DNA of 48,720 nt from Patescibacteria group bacterium. Lineage in GTDB: Bacteria > Patescibacteriota > Minisyncoccia > Moranbacterales > DUUL01. The notes under the pieces are model-generated. The model was not told the DNA's origin and searched no databases. It was given only the letters and a program-made list of their open reading frames with translations. Shown here in pieces: positions 41,097-48,672 of this stretch. The position numbers were made by a program, and so were the translations under genes. Location of the stretch: positions 1-48,720 of the forward strand of contig WGDO01000043.1 of the NCBI GenBank assembly GCA_015493225.1, written 5' to 3'. Each line of letters opens with the position of its first letter. The stretch's first letter is position 1.

Positions 41097-41515
41097 AGTT
41101 TTTGTTATTGTAGAGATATTTATTTTTTGGCACTCTCATAAGCTGACAAAGTTTTTTAGTTTTAAATTTTAATTTTTAAATTTTAAATGAATTTTAAATT
41201 ATCAAATTTTTAATAATAAATATTAATTGATATATTTCCTAATAGGTTTTTGTTAATTCATGGATATTGATTGGAAATTTATAATTCAAAATTAAGCATT
41301 CATTTAGAACTTAAAATTTAAAACTTAAAATTGCTCGTCAGAGCAGTCTGTTCTTCATTATAAAACATTCTCCTCTCCCTGGCAAATTTTTTAAATTTTT
41401 AAGCACCAACAAAACATTCTTTTATCAAAAATAAAAACTTTCTTAAAACAAAAGTACGAAAATGTCTTGGGTGAAAAATAAATAGAAAATGACTTTGAAT
41501 AAAAAAACATCCCAG
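41097..41515. other. AT-rich spacer upstream of dnaE
   Basis: No gene seen. The part at 41155-41330 is made of TTTTAAATTT-type words on both strands; a small hairpin gctc-gtca-gagc sits at 41333-41344. It should contain the dnaE promoter (minus strand), but I cannot single one out. Confidence 0.5.
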
Positions 41516-41548
41516 GCAGAATAAGACTGCCCGGGGATGATGATTATA
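41516..41548 (-). terminator. Terminator of the small minus-strand gene
   Basis: On the minus strand a catcccc-gggcag / ctgcc-tgggatg stem with one bulge (about 41510-41543) is followed by seven T residues. Confidence 0.7.
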
Positions 41549-41557
41549 ATGGTTTTT

Positions 41558-41791
41558 CTATAGCCGTCGTAATTTCTTCCTTGCTTCGGTTAAACGTTTT
41601 TTAAGATAACTGATTTCTGCTTGCAAGTCAGTTTGTTGTTGACAATCACAAGTACGAAGCTTGCCAGTTCTTTTGCCAATGGCTCGCTCCAGTTCTGTTA
41701 TTGTTTTTTTAAGACCAGTATATTTTTTCTTTCCTTTATTTGTGAGACTGCCGTTTTTCTTTCAATGCTTCGTTTTTCTTTTTTTTGGCAT
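41558..41791 (-). pseudogene. Small basic coiled-coil gene interrupted by an in-frame TGA
   Basis: From the ATG at 41791 (preceded by gggaga) the frame reads MPKKRKTKH, then TGA (41764-41762), then continues open for 67 codons: a basic start with KGKKKYTGLKKTITELERAIGK-like heptads, CDC, and QAEISYLKKRLTEARKKLRRL before TAG at 41558. The second part is a convincing coiled coil with no alternative start codon near its beginning. A good promoter (TTGACA 41899-41894, 17 bp, TAAAGT 41876-41871) and a terminator frame the unit. Either a nonsense mutation, an assembly error or readthrough. Confidence 0.5.
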
Positions 41792-41870
41792 GCGTAATTC
41801 TCCCTTTTTTTCTAAAATTAACAAAAAAAAGAAGGGATATATAAAGAACTCCCCCCTTGCCTATGATTTA

Positions 41871-41899
41871 ACTTTAAGCTTTTTGGGTTTATTTGTCAA
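41871..41899 (-). promoter_or_regulatory. Predicted promoter of the small minus-strand gene
   Basis: Minus strand: -35 TTGACA (41899-41894), 17-bp spacer, -10 TAAAGT (41876-41871). Confidence 0.6.
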
Positions 41900-41943
41900 A
41901 CTTACTGATGCGGATTTTTGAAATTTGTGGTACGATGTATGTA

Positions 41944-42045
41944 AAGATTTAAGATTTAAGATTTATGATTTAGGAAGTGTTTTTGAAGGCGCCCGCAGGG
42001 CGCCACTCGTAAATCGTAAATCTTAAATCCTAAATCATAAATCAT
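41944..42045 (+). repeat. Palindromic leader element, copy 2 (upstream of polA)
   Basis: Left arm of GATTTA words (41945-41972), core AAGTGTTTTTGAAGGCGCCC followed by GCAGGGCGCC forming a perfect ggcgccc-gca-gggcgcc hairpin (41988-42004), right arm of TAAATC words (42010-42041). It matches the element before pyk at 6955-7034 in arms and core and ends 11 nt before the polA start. Confidence 0.75.
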
Positions 42046-42055
42046 AAAAACTATC

Positions 42056-44776
42056 ATGCCAAAAAAAACTTCCAATAAATCAAACACCAAGCCCAATCAT
42101 AAACGAAAAATCCTCGCCCTAATCGACGGTAACGCCTTAGTCCATCGTGCCTATCACGCCTTGCCACCCTTGACCACTAAAGAAGGAAAACCCAGTGGGG
42201 CAGTTTATGGTTTTGCTTTGACTCTTTTCGGGATGATAGATAAGGTAAAACCAGATTACATTATTGCTGCCTTCGATGTAAAAGGTCCGACTTTTCGGCA
42301 CAAGGAATTTAAGGAATATAAAGCCAACCGAAAAAAAGCGCCAGATGATTTATACGAACAAATACCAATGTGTCAGGAATTACTAAAGTCATACGGGGTA
42401 CCGATTTATACCAAAAAAGGCTTTGAAGCCGATGATATTTTAGGAACAATTTCCAAGGATAAAAATATTGAAAAAGCACTGGATACTTTAATTGTTACTG
42501 GCGATATGGACTTAGCTCAGTTGGTGGATAAAGACACCAGTATTTTTACCCTGCGACGAGGTGTAAAAGATACAGTTATTTACGACGAAAAGGGGGTAAT
42601 GGAAAGATACAAAATCAGACCAGACCAAATTGTCGATTACAAAGCTCTGCGAGGAGACCCCTCCGATAATATTCCTGGAGTAAAAGGTATTGGTGATAAA
42701 ACAGCAGTTGACCTTTTGCAAAAATTTGAGCATCTAGATAATATTTATAAAAATTTAGATAAAATTGAGAAACCAGCCATTAGAAAAAAGTTAGAAGATA
42801 ATGAGAAAGAGGCTTTTCTGAGTTATAAATTAGCAACGATTAAAACTGATATGGATATAAAAGTTGAGCTAGAAGAAGCACGAGTTGATAAATTTAGCAA
42901 AGAAGAGCTGGCACAATATTTACAAAAGATGGGTTTTCAGACCTTATACAAAAGGTTGATGGGGGGAGCGAGTCCCACTTCGCTTTCGGCTACGCGGGAT
43001 AAACTCCATGGGGAGTTTAAATTCACCGAAATTAAAACTAAAAAAGAGATACAAAAATTAATTAAAAAAATAAAAAAACAAAAAACTTTTTCTTACTACC
43101 TAGACATCGATAGTAATAAATTCTATTCCGCTAAAATTTTAGGGTTGGGAATAAACATTGGCGATAAAAATATTTATTATCTGGCAGAAAACCTTATTGA
43201 TAATTTAGAACCTTTTTTTCAGGATGAAGGGACTGAAAAAAATGGACAGGATGTTAAATTAAGTTTTGAAATATTAAATAAACATTTTGAGTTGTTGTTA
43301 GATAGGGAAACAAATAATTTTTTTGATGTTGGGTTGGCGGCCTATCTTTTGGGGCAGAACAAAAGAGATGATTTAGAAAAGATAATTTTTGAGGAGTTTG
43401 GAGAAAATTTTAAAAACGATGGGAAACGGGGTAATCAAGCTAGCTTACTAAGTGGGCTAGAGGAAAATCAGAAAAAATTAATAGCTGAAAAAGCTGGTTG
43501 GGTTAGTCAGTTAGCAGGGGTTTATAAAAATAAATTTAAAAAAGAAAAGGGGGAAAATAAGGTGTTCACTGAGCTAGAAATGCCATTAGTTAAAGTCTTG
43601 GCAAAAATGGAAATTAATGGTGTGAAAATTAATAAAGAAGCATTAGAAGTACTTTCAAGAATGCTTGGACAAAAGTTAGATAAATTAGAAAAAATGATTT
43701 ATGGATTAACTGGCGTGGAATTTAATATTAAATCTCCTAGTCAGTTGGCAGTGGTTTTGTTTGAGAAAATGAAGTTGCCAACGAAGGGAATTAAAAAAGG
43801 CAAGACTGGCTATTCAACAGATGTTCAACAACTTGAAAAATTAAAAGATATTCATCCAGTAATAAAATTTATAGAGGAATATCGTGGATTAGCTAAATTA
43901 AAAAGTACTTATTCTGATCCGCTAGCGGAGCTAATGGAAGATGATGGACGAATTCATGCCAATTTTAATCAAACGGGGGCAATTACCGGAAGACTTTCAT
44001 CATCGGATCCAAATCTGCAAAATATTCCTAAATATGGAGAAATTGCTAAACTAATTAGGCGAGCTTTCATTGCTGAAAAAGGTAAAATTTTGGTATCGGC
44101 TGATTATTCTCAAATTGATTTGCGAGTAGCAGCCCATCTCTCCCAAGATCCCAAGATGATGAAAATCTTCCAGGAAGGGAAAGACATTCACAGATCCACC
44201 GCTGCCTGGGTGAATAACATTGAGTTAGATAAAGTTACCAAAGAGCAACGGAGTGAAGCTAAGTCTTTAAATTTTGGGGTTTTGTACGGCATGGGAATTT
44301 ATGGATTTATGAGGGATAGTGGTGTTGATTATGAACGAGCGGAATTTTTTATTCAAGAATATATGAAAACTTTTTCTAAATTGAAAGAGTTTATAGAAAG
44401 AGTAAAGGAAGACGCTAGAGTAAATGGTTACGTAGAAACTGAATTTGGACGAAGACGACAAATACCAGCTATTAACGCTAGCAATCCCATGGCTAGGTCT
44501 GGAGCAGAGAGAGCAGCAGTTAATTTTCCCATCCAAGGTTTAACTGCAGATATTATGAAATTAGCGATGTTGAAAATTGATGAAAAATTACTTCAAAAAA
44601 AATATCCGTCCGCTAAAATGGAATTACAGATTCATGATGAAGTCATTATTGAAATAGACGAAAATCAAGCGGAGGACTTTGGAAAAGACCTAAAAGAAGT
44701 CATGGAAAATGTTTACAAGCTCAGAGTGCCCCTAATCGTCGAAGTAAGCACCGGAAAAAATTGGGGAGAGTTATAG
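42056..44776 (+). CDS. polA: DNA polymerase I
   Basis: 906 aa. The N-terminal 5'-3' exonuclease has LIDGNALVHRAYHAL, FEADDILGTI, VTGDMDLAQLV and the H3TH GDPSDNIPGVKGIGDKTA. The middle 3'-5' exonuclease-like domain (about 330-490) lacks the DxE motif (it reads LDIDS), so proofreading is probably lost. The polymerase has TGRLSSSDPNLQNIP, DYSQIDLRVAAHLS, DIHRSTAAW, RSEAKSLNFGVLYG and QIHDEVIIEI. Residues near 302-320 are encoded by a dispersed repeat core (42974-43006). A basic Lys/Asn N-terminal extension of about 20 residues precedes the exonuclease. It functions in Okazaki-fragment maturation and repair. Confidence 0.96.
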   Translation: MPKKTSNKSNTKPNHKRKILALIDGNALVHRAYHALPPLTTKEGKPSGAVYGFALTLFGMIDKVKPDYIIAAFDVKGPTFRHKEFKEYKANRKKAPDDLYEQIPMCQELLKSYGVPIYTKKGFEADDILGTISKDKNIEKALDTLIVTGDMDLAQLVDKDTSIFTLRRGVKDTVIYDEKGVMERYKIRPDQIVDYKALRGDPSDNIPGVKGIGDKTAVDLLQKFEHLDNIYKNLDKIEKPAIRKKLEDNEKEAFLSYKLATIKTDMDIKVELEEARVDKFSKEELAQYLQKMGFQTLYKRLMGGASPTSLSATRDKLHGEFKFTEIKTKKEIQKLIKKIKKQKTFSYYLDIDSNKFYSAKILGLGINIGDKNIYYLAENLIDNLEPFFQDEGTEKNGQDVKLSFEILNKHFELLLDRETNNFFDVGLAAYLLGQNKRDDLEKIIFEEFGENFKNDGKRGNQASLLSGLEENQKKLIAEKAGWVSQLAGVYKNKFKKEKGENKVFTELEMPLVKVLAKMEINGVKINKEALEVLSRMLGQKLDKLEKMIYGLTGVEFNIKSPSQLAVVLFEKMKLPTKGIKKGKTGYSTDVQQLEKLKDIHPVIKFIEEYRGLAKLKSTYSDPLAELMEDDGRIHANFNQTGAITGRLSSSDPNLQNIPKYGEIAKLIRRAFIAEKGKILVSADYSQIDLRVAAHLSQDPKMMKIFQEGKDIHRSTAAWVNNIELDKVTKEQRSEAKSLNFGVLYGMGIYGFMRDSGVDYERAEFFIQEYMKTFSKLKEFIERVKEDARVNGYVETEFGRRRQIPAINASNPMARSGAERAAVNFPIQGLTADIMKLAMLKIDEKLLQKKYPSAKMELQIHDEVIIEIDENQAEDFGKDLKEVMENVYKLRVPLIVEVSTGKNWGEL
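42974..43006 (+). repeat. Dispersed repeat core inside polA
   Basis: 33 bp beginning cccacttcgctttcggct and ending gcgggataaactc; 29 of 33 positions match 46795-46827, an intergenic palindromic element. In polA it is followed by the perfect hairpin taaactcc-atgg-ggagttta (42999-43018). The reading frame is kept. Confidence 0.65.
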
Positions 44777-45105
44777 CGCTTCGCTTTAATTTTTCCGCCC
44801 TAGGCGGATTAGTCTGGGTTGGAAATTTTGATTAAATGATAGAAGGCGAGCAAAGCCGGGCTTATAGAGCGTAACGAAGTGGAGCGATAAGCCTGACTTT
44901 GCCGCTCGAATAAATTCTTTCGGGCAGGTAGCGAGAGAAGCGATGATAGGAGCTTGATAGTTCGTTTGAGGGTATAAAAGACCCTTTTGATTGAGCGATT
45001 ATTTTTAGTTTTAGAATATATTTATCTACAAGCCGTTACGTCTAACTCACGACCGTGAGCTAGGCGTAACGGGAGATTTAGTTTTTGTATTGATAGTAAT
45101 CTACA
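44777..45105 (+). repeat. polA downstream region: three palindromes
   Basis: No gene seen. It holds ccgcc-cta-ggcgg (44795-44807), a large imperfect inverted repeat with arms cgagcaaagccgggcttat and ataagcctgactttg...gctcg (44847-44908), and an 18-bp stem-loop ccgttacg...cgtaacgg with inner ctcac-gacc-gtgag (45033-45072). Any of these may act as terminators or be REP-like repeats; none has a strong T run. Confidence 0.55.
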
Positions 45106-45134
45106 TTGACAGTTATCTTTTTATTTACTACTAT
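45106..45134 (+). promoter_or_regulatory. Predicted promoter of the PurC-PurE gene
   Basis: -35 TTGACA (45106-45111), 17-bp spacer, -10 TACTAT (45129-45134). A 70-nt leader with the small hairpin gaggcgctt/aaggcgtct-like words (45152-45175) follows. Confidence 0.7.
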
Positions 45135-45210
45135 TAAATTAAGCATAGAGGGAGGCGCTTTAAACATAAGGCGTCTTTAAATTGTACTTTTTTATTTTGG
45201 AGGAAGTAAG

Positions 45211-46539
45211 GTGAAAAATGTGCCAAAGAAAACAAGTGAGGTTGTTAACAGCGGTAAAACAAAAAAAATACTTGGTGTTAAGGGGCGGCCTGATTTGGTA
45301 ATTGTTGAAAGTAACAATAAAATTACCAAGAATGATGACCCTTCTCAAACAGAAAAAATGAAGGGGAAGGGGCAATGTGCGACAGCAACCACCAGTGCAG
45401 TTTTTGAGATTCTCAAAAGAGCTGGGATACCTGTTGCTTACAAACAACGACTTTCCAAAACAAAATTTTTGGCTGAGCGCTGTAAAATGATACATCTGGA
45501 AGTCGTCGGTCGGCGGTATGCAGTTGGCAGTTTTCTTAAGAGATTTCCAAATCTTGGAGTTTCTGACGGTCAACCACCGCACAGATTTCATGGCTGGAAG
45601 TTTGAGCTCTTTCTTAAAACCACAGGTCTTAAGATAAGAGACAAAAATGGTAAATTACTTGGTGAAATTCCAGTTGATGATCCATTTATTTCTAATCCCT
45701 ATGATAAAAAATGGGAACTTCGTTACCCAAAAATTCCTTTGTGGGATAAAAAATCTTCCCTAGGGACAAGGGTTAAGTCTTCGGCTATTCTTCCTAAGGG
45801 AGTTAATGTGGAGCAGATTGAAGAAATACTCAAGCAAGTTGCTCTTGTCTTGGAAGGGGCATTTGCTCAGATGGGCATCCGCTTCATTGACTTCAAGATT
45901 GAGTTTGGTATTACCACCAAAGGGGATCTCGTTGTTGCTGACGTGATTGATAATGATAGCTGGAGAGCACGTGATAGTAACTGGGAGGAATTAAGCAAAC
46001 AGTTATTTCGTGATAATGCTGCCAGAAAACTCATCAAAGACAAATACACGCTGATGGCCGAGCTTGTGCAAGGTTTTAGGATTCCTAAACAAGTTTTGGT
46101 TTTGTGGAGAGGTTCTCCGTCAGATAACTTTCCTGAAGTGCCTGTTATTGCTGGAGTAAAAGTTGTCAAGATAACACTCTCTGGGCACAAGTCTCCTAAA
46201 AAGTGTTTGGCAAAACTGGAACAGCTTTTAGCTGAATATCCTGAGGGAGGTGTAGTATTATCGATTGTTGGCATGAGCAATGGACTTGGGCCTACGCTTG
46301 CAGCTCGTACTTCTTGGCCTGTGATTGCCATTCCTGTTACAGCCAAAAACCGTCCGCATGATGTCTGGAGCAGTTTGGAGTCACCCAGCGGAGTTCCTTT
46401 GCTGACAGTACTGTCGCCAAACAATGCAGTTCTTGCGGCAGTTAACGTTCTGGCTCAAAAAAATCCAGTTGCCTACATGACAAGACAGTTAGCAATTGAA
46501 AAATTGGATGGACAATTATTTCATTGTGCATTAAAATAA
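45211..46539 (+). CDS. Bifunctional SAICAR synthetase / AIR carboxylase (PAICS-like PurC-PurE fusion)
   Basis: 442 aa, two consecutive purine-biosynthesis steps: AIR to CAIR (PurE part) and CAIR plus Asp to SAICAR (PurC part). PurC domain about 10-285: GKTKKI (15-20), GRRYAVGSFLKR (100-111), IDFKIEFG, ADVIDNDSWR (243-252). PurE domain about 293-440: GSPSD (301-305), SGHKSP (324-329), GMSNGLGP (354-361), DVWSSLESPSG (384-394). The SNGLGP and DVWSSLxxPSG boxes are those of animal-type class II PurE, which needs no PurK. GTG start with ggaggaagtaag upstream. No other purine gene is nearby. Strong ribosome site and a base composition richer than its neighbours suggest transfer. Confidence 0.9.
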   Translation: MKNVPKKTSEVVNSGKTKKILGVKGRPDLVIVESNNKITKNDDPSQTEKMKGKGQCATATTSAVFEILKRAGIPVAYKQRLSKTKFLAERCKMIHLEVVGRRYAVGSFLKRFPNLGVSDGQPPHRFHGWKFELFLKTTGLKIRDKNGKLLGEIPVDDPFISNPYDKKWELRYPKIPLWDKKSSLGTRVKSSAILPKGVNVEQIEEILKQVALVLEGAFAQMGIRFIDFKIEFGITTKGDLVVADVIDNDSWRARDSNWEELSKQLFRDNAARKLIKDKYTLMAELVQGFRIPKQVLVLWRGSPSDNFPEVPVIAGVKVVKITLSGHKSPKKCLAKLEQLLAEYPEGGVVLSIVGMSNGLGPTLAARTSWPVIAIPVTAKNRPHDVWSSLESPSGVPLLTVLSPNNAVLAAVNVLAQKNPVAYMTRQLAIEKLDGQLFHCALK

Positions 46540-46582
46540 GGAAGTAGCTTCTATATTGAGACTACTCATTCTTTCCTCAAAG

Positions 46583-46622
46583 ACAGCCAACCCTATGATT
46601 TATACTGGGCTGGCTGTTTTTC
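46583..46622 (+). terminator. Rho-independent terminator of the PurC-PurE gene
   Basis: acagcca (46583-46589) / tggctgt (46611-46617) with an inner ccc/ggg pair, followed by T residues. Confidence 0.85.
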
Positions 46623-46688
46623 TTTGCTTAAACTAGAAACAAATTTAAAGTATTTTTAATTTTTTAACAATTTCTAACTTTGTTATAG

Positions 46689-46708
46689 CACTATTCAATT
46701 GAATAGTG
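46689..46708. promoter_or_regulatory. Perfect 20-bp palindrome
   Basis: cactattcaattgaatagtg is exactly self-complementary. In an otherwise gene-free region it could be an operator for a dimeric regulator or simply a repeat relic; no promoter lies right beside it. Confidence 0.35.
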
Positions 46709-46762
46709 AAATACTTGATTTTTGAAATAGTTTTTTTAATTTCAATTTTCTTAAAAACCCCC

Positions 46763-46864
46763 GAAAACTGAACAAATCCTTTTTATTCCGCTCTCCCACT
46801 TCGCCTTTGGCTTTGCGGGATAAACTCATAGCTACGCGGACCAAAAAGAATTTGTCCAGTTTTC
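46763..46864. repeat. Palindromic element with 26-bp inverted ends
   Basis: Left end gaaaactgaacaaatccttt, right end (reverse complement) gaaaactggacaaattcttt; near-perfect over about 26 bp. The centre (46795-46827) is the same 33-bp core found inside polA. Immediately after it, gccccc...gggggc (46866-46885) forms another hairpin. Confidence 0.65.
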
Positions 46865-46910
46865 CGCCCCCTTTAAAAAAGGGGGCAACTTAAAATCATA
46901 AATCGTGTCA

Positions 46911-46939
46911 TCGACAATTTTTTAAAAAGGTGTTAAAAT
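46911..46939 (+). promoter_or_regulatory. Predicted promoter of the DUF3048 gene
   Basis: -35 TCGACA (46911-46916), 17-bp spacer, -10 TAAAAT (46934-46939). The transcript would begin at the 161-bp inverted-repeat element. Confidence 0.5.
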
Positions 46940-46945
46940 ACAATT

Positions 46946-47106
46946 ATACTATTTCCAATTAACCACTGGCCGTAAGTCGTAGAAAATTTTGATTTAGACG
47001 ATGTTGAAAAAAGTAAAGTGATGCTGTAGTATCATTGAGCTTTTTGAAACAAGTATAAATCAAAATTTTCAAGACTTGGTGAGCAGTGGTTGACTGGAAA
47101 TAGTAT
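46946..47106 (+). repeat. 161-bp terminal-inverted-repeat element, copy 2 (DUF3048 leader)
   Basis: Same length, ends and inner inverted pair as the copy at 20958-21118 and in the same orientation towards the downstream gene, which starts 24 nt later. Left end atactatttccaattaacca, right end tggttgactggaaatagtat. Confidence 0.75.
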
Positions 47107-47130
47107 CAACTAAATATTAAACAAAAATAA

Positions 47131-48351
47131 ATGGAAGAAAAAAAGGATTATAAAATTTTAATTGTGGCTGTAATTGTTTTGCTTTTGGCTGGAGCAAGCT
47201 TTTTTATTTTGAGTAAAAAGGGTCGTAAAGCCGAACCGATTGTCGTAGATAATACCAAACAAGAAAAGGAAGTTGTAGAGCCCTTTGAGATGAAGGACGG
47301 TATTAGCCCAATTAGTGGAGTAGAATGTGATAATTGGAATAGACGACCATTCGCCATTATGTATTCCGGTGATATGGACGCCCGACGTAACTTTAGAGCT
47401 TTATCCCAAGCCGATTTTGTCTTAGAAATGGATCATCGCCCAATGCATTCTCAGCCGAGACTAATGGGAGTTTTTCAATGTGCCACTCCGACAGCCATGG
47501 GACCGATGCGTTCTGGACGAACTGATCATATTAATGTGGCCGCTTCTCTAGGGGCAATTTATGTTCCCTGGGGTGGTTCCAGTGTTGGAAAAAATTTATT
47601 AAAAAAACATGTAGTTGATCATATTGATTGTAACGGTGAGGTAGCTCCTGTTGGATATGCACCAGCTTGTCGAAAAGACGCCTCCTTATTAGTGGCTCCT
47701 TTGCATAGTGCTGGTCCAGCTTTTTCTAATTTGGCAGAATTGATAAAAATTGCTAAAGAAAATAATTACGACTTGACTTACAAAGGAAAGGGATTTCACC
47801 ATCAAAACGATTTGCCTCGTGATCAACGACCAAGTTATGGACGAGTAATTGTTAAACAGATTTATCCCTATAGAGCTGTCTATCAATACGATCCAGAAAC
47901 AAACAGTTACAAAAGATTTTTATTGAAAAAAGAAGGAGCTATGCCAAAACCAGACATTGACCAGGCTACCAAAAAACAATATGCTCCAAAAAATATTATC
48001 ACCATTATTACCAAAAAGGAAGCCTGGAGAACAGATGTCGATTACAAAGCCCAGGGATTGCAAGACCCTTGGGACGGCGTAAATGAAGAACACAAAATCA
48101 GAGACAATGGGCAATATCCAAACTTTCAATTGGGAGACCCTTGGTTTGACACTAAATTTGAAGGACCAGTACGAATTTTTATGAATGGGCAAGACATTAA
48201 AGGGACCTGGAAAAAGTCCAAAGGAGTCAATGAGCCGTTTAGATTTTACGATGAAAAAGGTGAGCCGATCAAATTTGTTCCCGGACAAATTTGGATGCAT
48301 GTCTTAGCTCACGACAAACATGTTAGCTACCGCACCGAACCGGAGAATTAA
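47131..48351 (+). CDS. DUF3048-family membrane-anchored extracytoplasmic protein
   Basis: 406 aa. One N-terminal transmembrane anchor (about 8-28) without a lipobox Cys, then a large exported domain. Family landmarks: NRRPFAIMYSGDMDARRNFRALSQADFVLEM, MGVFQC and MGPMRSGRTDHINVAASLGAIYV, then a second half with ITIITKKEAWRTD, FEGPVRIFMNGQDIKGTWKK and VPGQIWMHVLA. This matches DUF3048 (YerB-like), a common Gram-positive and CPR cell-surface family of unknown function. A few Cys pairs in the exported part could form disulfides. Start chosen at the first ATG after the repeat element; no Shine-Dalgarno. Confidence 0.88.
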   Translation: MEEKKDYKILIVAVIVLLLAGASFFILSKKGRKAEPIVVDNTKQEKEVVEPFEMKDGISPISGVECDNWNRRPFAIMYSGDMDARRNFRALSQADFVLEMDHRPMHSQPRLMGVFQCATPTAMGPMRSGRTDHINVAASLGAIYVPWGGSSVGKNLLKKHVVDHIDCNGEVAPVGYAPACRKDASLLVAPLHSAGPAFSNLAELIKIAKENNYDLTYKGKGFHHQNDLPRDQRPSYGRVIVKQIYPYRAVYQYDPETNSYKRFLLKKEGAMPKPDIDQATKKQYAPKNIITIITKKEAWRTDVDYKAQGLQDPWDGVNEEHKIRDNGQYPNFQLGDPWFDTKFEGPVRIFMNGQDIKGTWKKSKGVNEPFRFYDEKGEPIKFVPGQIWMHVLAHDKHVSYRTEPEN

Positions 48352-48422
48352 TATTCTTTAAAAATATTGACAAACAAAAACTTGAAAATTAAAAAGTAGC
48401 AAACTAAAGTCAGATTGCTGAA

Positions 48423-48454
48423 TTATAAAACCCGATTCTCAATAATCGGGTTTT
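48423..48454 (+). terminator. Rho-independent terminator of the DUF3048 gene
   Basis: aaaacccgatt - ctcaat - aatcgggtttt followed by T-rich sequence. The stretch 48455-48589 holds nothing recognisable. Confidence 0.9.
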
Positions 48455-48589
48455 ATTTATTCTCCTTTTAATCTTCCAAAAATCTTCCGCCTGAATTATT
48501 TTCCCAATTATGAGATTATCAATAATATCATAATAGAAAAAGTGAGATGTCGGAGAAGTGTTTTAGATAATGTTAGTTGTACGTGATAA

Positions 48590-48672
48590 TGTCATACTAG
48601 CTACCAAATAGAAATGTCATACTTGCAAAAATATGCTAGTATTACTTGTTAATCAATAAACAAGTAATACTA
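48590..48672 (+). mobile_element. Probable left end of an insertion sequence
   Basis: Two direct copies of tgtcatact-a/t-gc (48590-48601 and 48615-48626), 25 bp apart, then a perfect 14-bp inverted repeat tagtattacttgtt (48637-48650) / aacaagtaatacta (48659-48672) ending on the A of a start codon. Subterminal repeats followed at once by a transposase-like start are typical of insertion-sequence ends. The rest lies outside the window. Confidence 0.4.

Noticed and set aside
41558-41791. UGA recoded as an amino acid (as in Gracilibacteria/SR1)
   Set aside because: No other gene in the window needs an internal TGA, and several genes end with TGA at sensible operon junctions.
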